64,000 bases of DNA, from assembly GCA_965240325.2 (NCBI GenBank), contig OZ251223.1:4216001-4280000 (forward strand), read 5' to 3'. Positions 1-11,095 of the stretch are shown here, in pieces. Positions within the stretch are counted from its first letter, which is position 1, and every line of letters begins with the position of its first letter. The notes below the pieces were generated by a model. The model worked only from the letters and a program-made list of their open reading frames with translations. It was not told where the DNA came from and made no database searches. Position numbers and translations under genes: made by a program. Source of the DNA: Rebecca billardiae RCC1528. Taxonomy: Eukaryota > Haptophyta.

Positions 1-910
1 GGGCGCGCCGATATTGGCACGCGGGTATCATCTTGCATTTGACATACGAGCGTCGGAGCAACCTCGCGCGGCCTCGGCGTCCCGGGTCCGAAGCCGACAG
101 AGAGCGAGAGCCCACGAGCCCGAGGGTCGCCCTCTTGCGGTCGGTCGCGCGACGAACGGCTCGCGTGCGGCGCCAGCGAGCAACGCGGGGCACGCGGCGG
201 GCGCACGCGCGAGGCTGCCCACCACGCGCACGCGCGCGAACCCGCCGGCTCGGGCGACACGCGCCGCCTCAGCTCGAGCACGAGCGCGAGGCGTGGCGCC
301 GGCCCGGTCGGGCGGCGGCCGGGCTCGAGCTGCCGACTGCGCGCGACGAGCGCCCTCGCGTGCCGCATACGCGCAGGGCCGCCATCCACGCGCGAGCGCG
401 CGACTGCGTGCCTTCCACGAGCTGCAGCAGGCGGCCGCGGGTTGGTCGGCGGACGGCAAGGTCGGCGTCGAGTGCCGCCCGTCGGCGGCGTTTCGCTTGG
501 GCGCGGGCCACACTCTCACTCACAGCGCGGGGCGTGGTGCTGCAGACGGGACAGTCATTGCAGCGCGCATTCCGTGCCCAGACGTGCACACGCGCGCGCG
601 TCGTCAGCCCCGCCGCGGCGCCCCTGTGGCGCCCATGGCCGAGCGTCGGAATTCCGAGCTCGGGCCACCGGCCCGGCGTGCCATCGTGCGTTTCAGAAAC
701 AGGTTTCCAGCCCAAGTTGACGCGCAGCGCCAAATAAGAGAGGTCCCGTCCGGATCCAAATGTGAAATGGCCGGATCGTCACACGCGTCCGCTTATTGCC
801 CTGTAACCGTCGCGCCCGGCAGGGCGTGTTTGACTGTGGCGCCAAGCCGGTGGTGCCGTCGTTCACAATGGCGGCCTGAAGGAAGCAGGAGGGAGTTCTT
901 GTGAGCCCAC
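1..910. other. window-edge intergenic, no supportable gene
   Basis: Several long overlapping open frames cross this stretch on both strands, but they are Arg/Ala-rich frames typical of high GC. None shows a recognisable domain, a consistent exon chain or a conserved motif. The end next to position 911 presumably holds the promoter and 5' UTR of the FN3 gene. Confidence 0.5.
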
Positions 911-3900
911 ATGTCGGAGGCGGACAAGCAGGCGTGGCTCGCGTCGCTGTTCGGCGGGCAGGCGCCGTCCGCGCTCTCAAACGGCGCGCCGCCCGCGCGC
1001 CCCGGCCAGTTCTCCAACCTGCGCGGCCTGTCCGCGCTCGACGACGTGACGCTGGGCGCGCGCTCGAGCGGCGGGCCCGCCGCGCCCGACATCGGCCGCT
1101 CGCACTCGTTCGGCTCGTTCGCGCCGCGCACGGCGGTGCACCGCGCGGACAAGCTGCCCGCGCCCACGCTCGCCGACGCGGGCGCCAAGTCGCGCTCGCT
1201 CACCCTCTCGTGGGACTGGCGGCCGCCCGACGTGGAGGTGGGCGCGTACGGCTTCAAGATCGAGTGGCGGTCTGACGGCGAGGCGCGGGAGGGCGCGGCG
1301 CTGGAGGCGCCGCCGGCGAGGCACACGATCGGGGGCCTCGCGCCGAACACGCCGTACTACGTGCGCGTCGTCGCCGAGCGCGCGCCCGACGCGGACGGCG
1401 CGCCGGACGAGGCGGAGGGCGGCCGGCAGCCGAGTGCGCTCAGCTCGGCTGACGTGCGGCTGCTCACGCGTACGCGCGCGCGCGCACCGCGGCGCACCGC
1501 GGACGCCGAGGCGCGCGTGCGCGCGCGCGCGCGGCGCGGGTGGGTGTGCGCGCGCCGCGCGGCTGACCGCCCCGTGCCCTCCCTCGCGCCTCGCCGCGCC
1601 TCGCCACACCGCGCAGTCCCGGACGCGCCCCCGCCGCCGCAGGTGGTGGGCGTGAGCGCGCACAGCGCGACGCTGCGCTGGGCGGAGCCCGAGGGTGGGT
1701 GCGCGCGCTACAGCGTGTACGGGCCCGCCGCGCTCAACTTCGAGAAGGTGTACACGGGGTACGCCTCGGAGTGCGAGGTCACCGGGCTGCAGCCCTCCAC
1801 GCCCTACGCCTTCCGCGTCTGCGCGCTCAACGCCCTCGGCGCCGCGTCCGAGTTCTCGGCGGAGGCGGCGCTGAGCACAGCGGACGCCAGCGCGGCGCCG
1901 CCCGCGCCGCAGCTGGCGGGCGCGGACGAGGGCGGGCTGAGCGTGCGATGGGGCGCGGCGCCGGCGGGCGGGGCGGGCGAGCCCGCGCCGACGCTCGAGC
2001 TGCAGTACCGCGCCGTGCCCGCGCCCGCGCCCGGCCTCGCCGCGCCGCCGCCGCCCTCGCCGTGGGAGGCGCTTCCGCTGCCGAGCGACGCGCTGGCCGG
2101 CGGCAGCCACAGCGTGCGCGGCCTCGCGCCCAACTGCCCGCACGAGCTGCGGCTGCTGATGCGGCGCGGCGGCGGCGGCGCGGACGCGAGCGAGGCGCCG
2201 AGCGCGGTGCTCAGCGCCGCGACCGCGCCCGCCGTGCCCGGCACGCCGACGCTGCTCCCCGAGCGCGCCACGCCCGACACGCTCGCCATGCGATGGGCGC
2301 CGCCGGTGCGGCGCGGCGCGGCGCGGCGCGGCGCGGCGCGGCGCCGCCGCGCGCGCGGCGTGCGCGCTGCTCAGCGGCGCGCGGCGCGCGGCGCCCCCAC
2401 CCGCGCGTGCGCGCGCCGCCCCGTGCGCAGCCCGGCGGGTGCGAGTCGTACCTCCTCGAGATGCGCGAGCCCGACGCGGCGGAGGCGGAGGACCGTGAGT
2501 GGGCGCTCATCTACGAGGGAGCCACCGCCGGCTGCGAGATCTCGTATCTCGCGCCGGGCGCGGCGTACCTGTTCAGGGCGGCGGCGCTGGGCGAGGGCGG
2601 GGTGCAGGGGCGGTTCGGCGAGGTGGTCGAGTTCATCACGCCGCTCAACGAGGGCGAGCCGCCCGGCGGCGCCGGGCTGGTGCACGCGGCCGAGCCGCCG
2701 CTCGCGCAGAGCGGCCAGGGCGGCGCGCAGCCGCCGCCGCGCACGCCGCAGCCGCCGCCGCGCGGGCCGGAAGAATCGGCGGAGGGCGCGGCCAAGCCGC
2801 CCGGCGCGGGCGCGGGCTCGCCGGCAGGTGGCGGCGCGGCGCGCGGGCAGGGCCGGCACGCGCCCTCGCCCGCCACGCCCGCACCGCCGCGCGGCGCCGC
2901 CGCCGCCGCCTCGCCGCGCGCGGACGGCGCCGGCGCGCGCGCCACCCAGCGGCCGCCTCACACGCCGCAGCCCGCCTCGCCGCGCCGCGCCGCGTCGCCG
3001 CGCGCACCGCCGGCCGGCTCCACCTCGCCCGCGGCCTCGCCGCGCGGCGGCGCGGGCGGCGCGAAGCGCGCGCCGCCCGCGCCGGCCGAGCGGCGCGGCG
3101 CGGCGCCCACGCCGCCGACGCGGCACGCGCAGACCGCGCGGCCGGGCCGGCGGCCGGCGCCGCCGGCCGCGAGCGGCGCGGCGCGGCCCGCGAGCGCGCG
3201 CGGCGCGCCGCCCGCGCCGCCCGCGGGCGCAGGCGGGCGCAGGCGGCAGCCACCGCCGCCGCCGCCGGGCCCGCGGCCGCGCGAGGTCGTCGCCACGCCC
3301 GCCACGCCGCCGCGCCCGCCCGCGCCGCTCGCGCGCACCGGCTCGGCCTCGCGGCTGCTAGCGCCCACGCAGGCAACGCTGCACCGGCAGGCGCCGTCGC
3401 CGCACGCGCCGTCGACGCCGACGCAGCCGCACCCGCCGCCCACGCCGGGCGGCGGCGGCAGCGGCGGCGGCGCGGGGGCGCGCGCGCGGCGCCCGCCGCC
3501 GCGCGCGCCCGCCGACTCGCCGCGCGCGCAGCAGCCGCGCCCCGCCCCCGCCCCCGCCTCCGCCGCGCCCCACCTGCGCCTGCACGCGCTGCACGCCGCC
3601 AAGCTCGCGAGACTCGAGGCGGCGCACGCGGAGCGGGAGGCGGCCATCCTGGGGCTGGCCACGCCGCGCGCGAGGCGGCACAGCGAGGCGGGCGCGGGGG
3701 CGGGGCGGGCGCGCTCGCCGAGGCCGACCGCGGCGTTCGCCTCCGCCTCGCCGCGCGCCACCGAGCCGCACTCGGCGCGCGCGCCATCTGCCGCGGAGGT
3801 GCGCGCGGCGCACCGCACCGCACCGCACCGCACCGCACCGCGACGCGACGCGACGCGGCCGACGCGACGCGCCCCCCGCCCGCGCGTGCCGCGCGCGCCG

Positions 3901-4388
3901 CCGCCGCCGCCGCCCTCCGCCCCGCGACGGCGCAGGCGCCGCCGCCCGGCTCGTACGAGGTGGGCAGCGCGTTCCTCTCGGGGCGGCAGCTGCGCCGCGC
4001 GACCGTCGGCGCCTCCTCCGCCTTCCGCTCCGCCTCGCCGCGGCTGCACCCGCAGCTGCACCGCGCGGGCGGGCAGGCAGACGGGCCGGGGCCGGGCGCT
4101 TACGAGGCGGCGGGCGTGGGCTCGATCGCGGAGCGAACGCGGCCGCGGCGGCAGCGCAGCCCGCGCGCGCCGCTCGGCTCGTCCACGCCGCGCTACCTCG
4201 AGCTGGTCAGCAAGCACGCGAACGAGGTGCCCGGCCCCGGCAGCTACGAGCCCAACGCGGACGCGACGAGGGCCTCGCACGGCACGAGCGCCTTTGGGTA
4301 CACGACCGCGCCGCGCTTCGAGCCGCCCGCCTCGCCTCGCTCTGCAAAGGCCGCGGGCCCGTCGCCCGTCTACTACGCCCCACGCTGA
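911..4388 (+). CDS. fibronectin type III / sperm-tail PG-rich repeat protein
   Basis: Four-exon model 911-1469, 1617-2305, 2431-3798, 3936-4388 (introns GT-AG, phases 1, 0, 0), giving about 1022 aa. Residues about 80-470 hold roughly four FN3 domains, each with the Trp of strand B (LTLSWDW, ATLRWAE, LSVRWGA, LAMRWAP) and the Tyr motif before strand F (PNTPYYVRV, PSTPYAFRV, PGAAYLFRA). A Pro/Ala-rich linker of about 400 residues follows. The last exon carries sperm-tail PG-rich (STPGR/SHIPPO) repeats: PPPGSYE, PGPGAYE, PGPGSYE. STPGR proteins are generally microtubule or axoneme associated, so a flagellar or cytoskeletal scaffold role is inferred. No signal peptide or membrane span is seen. 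The intron-1 acceptor at 1616 is chosen because it restores a typical FN3 start (PDAPPPPQV). The linker boundaries are the least certain part. Confidence 0.8.
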
Positions 4389-5727
4389 GCCGTGTGCTCC
4401 TGGCTGAGAGGCGCGCGCCTACCTGCGTCCTCGTCGGGCGACGGGCTCGTGCCTGTATCGCGCTCGAGAGGAGACAGGGCTCAGGAGTCGCCAGTCGGCG
4501 GGACCAGCCACTAGACCCAGTGGACTACAGTAGACGACAGTGGACAGTATCGTCGTCTGACTCTAGGCTAGACATCAGTCTTGATATAGCAGTCGTGACT
4601 GCTCTGCTGCAGTCTGCTGCTGCTGCGGTCGTCGCCTGCTGCTCACTGGCCGTATAGACTATAGCCGCACAGCAGTGAGTCATCATCATCTGCAGTGCCG
4701 GCAGGCAACGCTGCACCAGCAGGCAACGCTTACGCTGCAGCCTGCACCGGCAGGCGGATCCGCAGTGAGACTGAGCCCCGCGGATCGTCGTCGGACCGAG
4801 CGAGTAAGAGTTCGTCGTCGGATCCTGCGCATGTGAGTTGTGACATATTGATTTCAAATCACGACGTACTGATCGGTACGTTAACGTGTCCGAGTCTGTC
4901 ACGGACTCACGGTGACACTGAGTAGTCATCTGCTGGGTCTGACACTGACAGCCCGATGACTCCGAGTCACGAAGAGTCGTGACGGACCCGCTGCTGGCCG
5001 CTGAGTCCCGCCCCGCGGGCTGGCCCGAGGCCGAGGCCCCCGAGCGAGGGCGAGTGAGCAAGTGACGCAGACGGCAGAGTGAGAGTCGGACGGACTCACG
5101 GAGTGTCCGCCGACGACCGACCGTCACCGACCGCGGCCGACCGCGTGACGACGCGGACGGTGATCGGACCGCGACGAGACCGTCAGACCGCCCGTGGGCC
5201 GTACAGAGAGTATAGCGCCCGTAGCGGCGGGCTCCGGAGCGCCTGAGGCTGAGTCCAATCCGGGACGGTCCGTCGGCCGTCGCCCGTAGTCCGCGCGCCG
5301 CATCAGTCATCAGACCGGACGAGTGCCAGTCGCGGGACCGACGACCGGACCGCGCCGGCGCCGGCGCGGTCCGCGCGCGTCGCGCGCGAGCCGCGCGACT
5401 ACGCCGACTTGACTCGACTCGGGAGGCGGCTGTCCCGGACGCAGCACTCGTGATATATCACTATAAATTCACTCCGGTTAGGCGTCACGGATCACTTCAG
5501 CGCGCCCGAGTCATCGTCGCGTCATCAGCACTCTCGATCCTCGTCAGACCTCAGGCTCAGGCCTCACTGCCCACGGTCCTCAGCCTCAGGCCTCAGCGGC
5601 AGCGGCAGCACTGCCAGCACTGCCAGCACTGCCACTTGCGCAAGCCAGCAGCCGGCTTGCTTGGTGCCAGCCAGTCACTATCAGTCAGCGTCGGACTCAG
5701 GACTCTCGAGTCCGCCTGCAGCTGAGC
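4389..5727. other. intergenic, low-complexity, no gene seen
   Basis: Lies between two convergent genes. It is less GC-extreme than the coding DNA and rich in short direct repeats, for example a GGCAGGCAACGCT-like unit repeated near 4697-4755 and a CAGCACTGC triplet repeat near 5607-5635. No frame carries a recognisable domain. Confidence 0.55.
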
Positions 5728-7242
5728 TCAGTTGTACTGCATGTACTTTGGCGTCGCAGAGAACTTGGCGTAGCCCTTGACCACCTTGTTCACCGCCTCG
5801 ATCATGTCCTTCTCGGTGATGGCCTTGCGGCGCGCGCGGATGGCAAACATCCCGGCCTCGATGCACACGGAGCGGATGTCTGCGCCCGTGCAGTTGGGGC
5901 ACAGCCGCGCGAGCAGCTCGTACCGGATGTCGCGCTCGCAGTTCATGCCCTTGGCGTGGATGGAGAAGATGTGCGCGCGCCCCTCGAGGTCAGGCAGCCC
6001 GAACTCCACCTTGCGGTCGAGCCGGCCCGGCCTGAGCAGCGCCGGGTCGAGCGTGTCGGGCCGGTTGGTCGCCATCAGCACCTTGATGTTGCCGCGCGAG
6101 TCAAAGCCGTCGAGCTGGTTGACGATCTCGAGCATGGTGCGCTGCACCTCGTTGTCGCCGCCCGCGCCGTCGTCGAAGCGCGCGCCGCCGACCGCGTCCA
6201 CCTCGTCGAAGAAGACGATGCACGCCTTCTTCGAGCGCGCGAGCTGGAAGAGCTCGCGCACCATCCGCGCGCCCTCGCCCACGTACTTTTGCACGAGCTC
6301 GGAGCCGATCACGCGGATGAAGCACGCGTCGGTGCGGTTGGCGACGGCGCGCGCGGCGAGGGTCTTGCCCGTGCCGGGCGGGCCGTAGAGCAGCACGCCC
6401 TTGGGCGGGTCGATCCCCAGCTGCGCGAACCGCTCGGGGTGCAGCATCGGCATCTCGACCACCTCGCGCAGCTTCTTGATCTGCTCCTTGCCGCCGCCCA
6501 CGTCGTCGTACGTCACGTCCGGCTTCTCCTCGACCGTCATCATCGTGACGGTCGGGTCGATCTGCGCGGGGCGCGGGCGGCGGGGCGGCGCGGGGGCGAG
6601 GGGCGCCGGCCGCGCGTCGGCGGGCCGGCACGCGCCGCCGCGCACCGCACCGCGCCGCCCCGCACACCTTTGGCGGCAGCGGGATCTGGATCTGGTACTT
6701 GTTGCGGTCCACGCCGACGCGCATGCCCTCCTCGATGTCGGTGGGCGCGACGCGGTCGCCGAGGCCGACGACGAACTTTGCGATCTGCCGCACGTTGATC
6801 ACGTACTTGGCGTCCTCGGTGTTCGGGCTGATGATCTTGGTGCAGCGCGCGACCTGCAGCGGCTGCTCCTCCTGCATCATCTGCTTGTCCTGCACGAGGT
6901 CCCACTGCGAGGGGGGCGCGAGGCCCGTGTCCGACTCCTTGATGCCGATCGTGGCCTCGATCTTCTTCATCAGCCCGTTGATGTCGTCCTGCGTCGTCTG
7001 GATCGACTTTGTGTATGGGCCGACGCCCTGCTCGCGCGCGCGCGGACGGCACGAGCGCGCCGAGGCGACGTCCCGCGCTGCCGCGTGAACGGCACGGAGC
7101 GGGGCCGCGCGCGCGCGGGCACGAGGTGCGCGGCGCATACGTAGGCCTTGAGCAGTGCGATGTCCGCCTCATCCAGTGGGCGGTGGTCCTTCGGCTCGTC
7201 GTCATCCGGCGCGTCTGGCGCGCCCACAGCACCGCTAACCAT
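5728..7242 (-). CDS. RPT1: 26S proteasome regulatory ATPase Rpt1 (PSMC2)
   Basis: Three exons on the minus strand, 7242-7141, 7027-6668 and 6561-5728, all joined in phase 0, give 431 aa (about 433 in human). Rpt1 is one of six AAA+ ATPases in the base ring of the 19S particle that unfold substrates into the 20S core. The N-terminal [12 protein letters not shown], the OB-fold segment with GLAPP and ITN-like VINVRQ, and [15 protein letters not shown] are all Rpt1-specific. Walker A GPPGTGKT is near residues 214-221 and Walker B IVFFDE near 269-274. The second region of homology ([19 protein letters not shown]) and the C-terminal [12 protein letters not shown] complete the match. It has no HbYX tail, as expected for Rpt1. 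The gene is intact and the call is very secure. Confidence 0.97.
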
Positions 7243-8874
7243 GGCGCGCCGCCGCCACCGCTGCCACTGACCACTTGCGCTAGACGAAAGCGGAAGGCTT
7301 GGCTGAGTCCGGGAGTGCAGGCCCCTACAGTCACGATGGCGGCTGGGCGTCCGCCCGCCAACTTGTCACCGCCCCATGAAGCCGTCGCCGATGGTAGCGC
7401 CGTCGGAAGATTCGTTCAGCCGTCCGCCTGCGAGGCCTGGATGAGGGCTGCGGCCGCCTCGCGGCGCGCCAGCGCCCGTCGTCCTCGCCCCATTGTCGTC
7501 CACAAAATGTCGTCGTCCGAACTCTCCGACCGTGGGCGCCGATGCGACAGCGCGCCGACAGGATGAGGATGTAGTACGGAATGTGGAGCCCCACTGTCGG
7601 TTGGGGAAGGCGTGTATCAAGCGGCATGACGGGGGTAGCATATCACACAGAAGGCCTGGCCCTCAGGTGATATGAGCCCCAGTGTGGCGTGTCGGCCTCA
7701 AAGCCGGCGGCAGGGTTCTGTTGCCCGGAGGGTCCGCTGTCTCACCAGCTGCGGGGGCCGGGGCGTCCGGCTGTTTGCGCTTGCGGGCTGGGGCCGGCAC
7801 TGGTGCCACCCCACCACTCGTGCTGGCCTGCATGTATGGCTGCTGCCGGAGGTCGGCCCCGGCGGGCTGCTCCCAGGCAGGCTGTGTCTGTACGCTGGGT
7901 GCGCGCGACGCGTCGTTCACTCGCTGGTGAGGAGCTGCAGCTGTGCCTGCGCCGCGCGTGCGACGCTGGCACAGCCTGGCAGACTTGCGCAGGGGCGGGC
8001 CTCAGGCACCGCAGGTGTCGGGCGTCTGACAGTATCGTTCATGCGGGCCGGTCATGCCGGACAGCAGAGTGCTTGTCGTGCCTGCTCATGTCGGCGGACG
8101 TCGGGTGGCGGAACGGGCTGACAGCTGGCGAATGGGATACTATCCGGCAACTCATGAACTGTACCGGCCGGGGAGGGCGGCAGAATGAGACAACATCCCG
8201 GATCGTCTCCCACGCTCGCGCATGATGGGGGTCCACGCCCACCACGCGCACAAAATCGTCGAGGGGATCACCTTCGAACAGTTCATGCTGCGAGTTTGGT
8301 GGGCTGGCTCTGCGCCTCCGGGGAGAGCATGCTTCCCATCTTCCCATGGGCTCTTGACGCGTATGTGGCGTCCCTACTAGTACTACCTCCTAATGGCCAG
8401 CCGTCAGGTTGGCGTCCCCTTGCAGTAGTAGACTACCTTGCTCAGGTCACTGAAGGGCACCGCCACCGTGACCGTGCATGGCGCTTTTCGCTGACCGTCT
8501 CACAGTGGCGGGGCACGTTCCGCGTTCGGCGGCTCACGTTTGGTGCGCGCAGGCCGGGCATGGGCAGCGGCCGAGCGGTCAGCAAACGAGCGGTGCCAGG
8601 CATGCACCTTGGGCACACATGTATGCCGGAGGCGCCTGCCGCGGGGCACACTTGCGCGGTGACCCACGAGTCTGACCTCAGGAGCCATGCCTCAGCACGC
8701 CCAGTGATTCAGGCCAGTGTGGCCTGCGGGCGGCACAACTGGGCCGCCACTTGGCCGCCGCCTTTGTCTCAAAGTGATGCCCTTATTGTGCTCAGGCGCG
8801 CATATTCACTCGGTGATATATGGCGCGGCGGATTCTGCCCAGCAGGCCCCTATAAGCTCTGCATGTATATTGTT

Positions 8875-8912
8875 AGAGAGAGAGAGAGAGAGAGACGAGA
8901 GAGAGAGAGAGT
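8875..8912. repeat. GA microsatellite
   Basis: A nearly pure GA dinucleotide run with one interrupting ACG, lying just 5' of a copy of the dispersed (TA)n-tailed repeat. Confidence 0.95.
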
Positions 8913-8929
8913 AGCGGGCCCTACTCCAA

Positions 8930-9124
8930 TACTCCATCCCGGCCCCGCTCCCGTAGGCCCGGTAGCGCCGGGGCCGGGGGCCCGGAGGGCGGGCTGCGCG
9001 GCGGGTCCGGGTGGCGCACTGGCCCGTGCCCTGGTCGGAAGCCGGCGCGGACGCATTCTATGTGTCTGCTGCACTCTGAGCCTGACGCTTGCCGGTTGCA
9101 TACCACGTCGTTAAATATATATGC
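8930..9124 (+). repeat. dispersed repeat family 1, copy a
   Basis: Shares a core with copies at 23561-23830, 23855-24124, 24139-24258 and 30344-30616: a C-rich part containing CCCCGCTCCCGTAGG, then GTGGCGCACTG, GCGGACGCATTCTA, TGTGTCTGCTGCACTC, GCCTGACGCTTG and a terminal ACGTCGTTAAATATATA. The (TA)n end suggests the 3' end of a non-autonomous retroelement, but no encoded protein was identified. Confidence 0.8.
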
Positions 9125-9207
9125 TGGTGATCAACGCGGTCCGACGATTGGCCTATTGTGAGCCCTTGTCACCTGCGTGTTATAAGTCGCCAGTCGGCAG
9201 CCCGAGT

Positions 9208-9748
9208 TCAGCGTGCCGGCGGAGCTCTTGTTGCGGCAGCGCCGCGTTCTCGCGTGAGATGCTGCAGCGTCAATAGTTGCTGCTGCTGGTACGGCGAGAG
9301 TCCCTGCATCATCTCCGGCGTGAGCGCCATCACCTGCAGGGCGGAGGAGGGCGGCAGTCGGCGAACGCGGTCGTGGCGGCGCGGCCCGTGGGCGCACGTG
9401 CGCGCTCACCTGCTTGATGAGCTCGACGTGCTGGGGCTGCGTGGGCTTGGCGTCTACCTGCCCCGCGCTGGCCCTAGCGCCGTCGCCGTCCGGCCGAGCC
9501 GCGGCCGACGCCGCTTTGGCATCGCGCGCTGCGGCGTGCAAGGCCTCCTCATCCACGCTGCCCATCTCCAGCTGCGCGAGGAGGAGCGTCATGCCGAGCA
9601 ACGCGTCGGCAGCGAGCATCTCGTGCGCGGCCCGCTCGTCCGATTCGCATCGACGCTTGAAGTCAAGGAGCAGCTCGCGCCGCTCCGCCGTCGACATGCC
9701 TTCCAGCCTCCGTCGCGCCTCGCTCACGAGACTGGCATCATCCGCCAT
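9208..9748 (-). CDS. CstF-64-like protein without RRM (hinge plus C-terminal domain)
   Basis: Two exons, 9748-9410 and 9333-9208, joined in phase 0 across a 76-nt intron, give 154 aa. Residues about 18-70 (MSTAERRELLLDF, then HEMLAADALLGMTLLLAQLE, then MGSVDEEAL) resemble the CstF-64 hinge that binds CstF-77. The segment spanning the exon junction (ELIKQVMALTPEMM, then GLSPYQQQQLLTLQ) resembles the CstF-64 C-terminal domain that contacts Pcf11. The N-terminal RNA-recognition motif of normal CstF-64 is absent. No RRM-coding exon is visible upstream, where the NYN gene starts 62 bp away on the other strand. Arabidopsis ESP1 is a known RRM-less CstF-64 relative, so a role in mRNA 3'-end processing is inferred. 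The start at 9748 is preferred to the in-frame ATG at 9811 because the latter overlaps the divergent gene. Confidence 0.65.
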
Positions 9749-9810
9749 CGTCCTCCGGGTCGGACCGTCGGAAAGCCGCGGGCACGCCTCCAAGGAGCGG
9801 CGAATCGGCA

Positions 9811-10857
9811 ATGGCGGCCCCCGCCGCCCCGGCCGGGGGAGGAGTCGTAGCGATGATGCTGTGGGTTTGGGATGGGCTACGAACGCTCCTCATCATGCCC
9901 ATCATGCACACGCTGGGAGGGTTCCTCACCATGGCCTTTGCTCCGCCCGGATCGTCGCAAGCGTGGCGGCGCGCCTGGTACGGCCGCTTCCGCCGCTGCC
10001 AGCCGAGCGACGTGGACGAGTCCTTCCTCGCGACCACGCGCCCACCGACGCTTGCGAAGCGGCCGCACGGGCTGAGCGTGCGCTCACTTGGCGCGAAGGG
10101 CGTGGCGATCATCGACGCTAACAACGTGCGGGGTCGCCTCGGCTTTTCCCGCGCGACGAATGCGCAGTTTGCCGCGGCGGTCGCGCGCTGGGCTGTGGAC
10201 GAGGGCCTGAGCAGCCGGGTGATCGTGGCGGTGGACCACGGGCCGTGCGCGTGTACGATGCAGTGCGGGGGCATTGTCGTCACGTTTGCGGGCCCGCGCG
10301 CCAAGGCCGACGACGCCATCGTCGACGACGTGCGCTGGCTCGCGGCCCATGGGCACGCGCCGCTTGTGGTCGTGACGTCCGACCACCCGCTGCGGCAGCG
10401 CTGCGCCTCGGCCTTCCGCGAGGGCGCGGCTCAGCTCGACAGCAGCGCGCGGGGCGCGCTGCCGGCGCGAGCGAGGCAGCGCGGTGCTGGCTTCCGCGCC
10501 GTCGACGCGACGTTGCTCGCCAATCGGCTCGAGCAGAGCGCGCTCAGCTCTGCGCGCCGCGCTCCGGCGGCTGGGTGGGAGTGGTGGGCCGCGAGTGCTG
10601 AGGCCGCGCAGACGGCCGGCGCCGCACACGCCGGCAGCCGGCGCCGCATGCGCGCGCAGATTCCGGCGAGCGAGTCGACTGCTGAGCGCGAGCAGCAGGC
10701 TGCCGCGCTTTTCGCTGACTTGGAGCTCCGATGCGCACGACGCTGTGGGCCGCAGAGCGGCGCCCTGCGCGGTGCCAGTGCTGCTGTCTTCGACGCCTCG
10801 CTGGGCAGGCCTGCTGATCGCTGCTACTTTTACAAGCAGCAGCGCATTGCGAGATGA
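9811..10857 (+). CDS. membrane-anchored NYN/PIN-like (YacP-type) nuclease-like protein
   Basis: A single exon of 348 aa. A hydrophobic segment at residues about 12-45 could be a membrane anchor or targeting signal. Residues about 96-200 match the NYN/YacP PIN-like fold: IIDANNVRGR (Asp102), VIVAVDHG (Asp142), IVVTFAGPRAKADDAI (Asp167/168) and LVVVTSDHPLRQRC (Asp191). These acidic residues are in the places that bind metal in PIN-like RNases, so RNA cleavage is a reasonable but unproven function. The C-terminal 150 residues are Ala/Arg-rich with no domain. The last about 100 nt including the stop lie in a sequence that is tandemly duplicated just downstream. The gene is head to head with the CstF-64-like gene (start codons 62 bp apart). 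Confidence 0.65.
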   Translation: MAAPAAPAGGGVVAMMLWVWDGLRTLLIMPIMHTLGGFLTMAFAPPGSSQAWRRAWYGRFRRCQPSDVDESFLATTRPPTLAKRPHGLSVRSLGAKGVAIIDANNVRGRLGFSRATNAQFAAAVARWAVDEGLSSRVIVAVDHGPCACTMQCGGIVVTFAGPRAKADDAIVDDVRWLAAHGHAPLVVVTSDHPLRQRCASAFREGAAQLDSSARGALPARARQRGAGFRAVDATLLANRLEQSALSSARRAPAAGWEWWAASAEAAQTAGAAHAGSRRRMRAQIPASESTAEREQQAAALFADLELRCARRCGPQSGALRGASAAVFDASLGRPADRCYFYKQQRIAR

Positions 10858-11095
10858 ATGATGACGACGATGAACGACTGCTCACTACTACTGAAATCGA
10901 AGAGCGGCGCCCTGCGCGGTGATGCCAGTGCCGAGCCCAGTGCCGAGTGCGGCTGCTGTCACTTCGACGCCCGTCGCTGGGCAGGCCTGCTGAGTGCTGA
11001 TCGCTGCTGCATGCTACTGCTTTTACAAGCAGCAGCGCATTGCGACGAGATGAATGATGATGACGATGAACTGCTCACTACTACTGAAATCGAAT
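10745..11095 (+). repeat. imperfect tandem duplication at the 3' end of the NYN gene
   Basis: The segment about 10745-10900 is repeated at about 10901-11095. Shared blocks include GCGGCGCCCTGCGCGGTG, GGGCAGGCCTGCTGA, TTTTACAAGCAGCAGCGCAT and CTGCTCACTACTACTGAAAT. The first copy encodes the C-terminus and stop codon of the NYN protein. The second is downstream, has small insertions and is non-coding. Confidence 0.85.

Larger units (their letters stand above)
7243..9207. repeat. repeat-bearing intergenic region
   Basis: Contains one copy of repeat family 2 (about 7349-7437, shared with 13731-13820 and 30796-30893), a GA-rich microsatellite (8875-8912) and one copy of the (TA)n-tailed dispersed repeat (8930-9124). 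Several medium open frames on both strands are present but have no convincing domain. They may be decayed transposon sequence. No gene can be supported. Confidence 0.55.

Noticed and set aside
14-980. Long overlapping open frames on both strands
   Set aside because: Arg/Ala-rich translations with no motif, typical of high-GC shadow frames. No exon chain could be built.
977-2143. 388-codon minus-strand frame
   Set aside because: Antisense to the FN3 exons, Arg-rich, no domain. It is a shadow of the real gene.
5956-6798. Plus-strand frame opposite Rpt1
   Set aside because: Mirror of the proteasome ATPase codons; no independent features.
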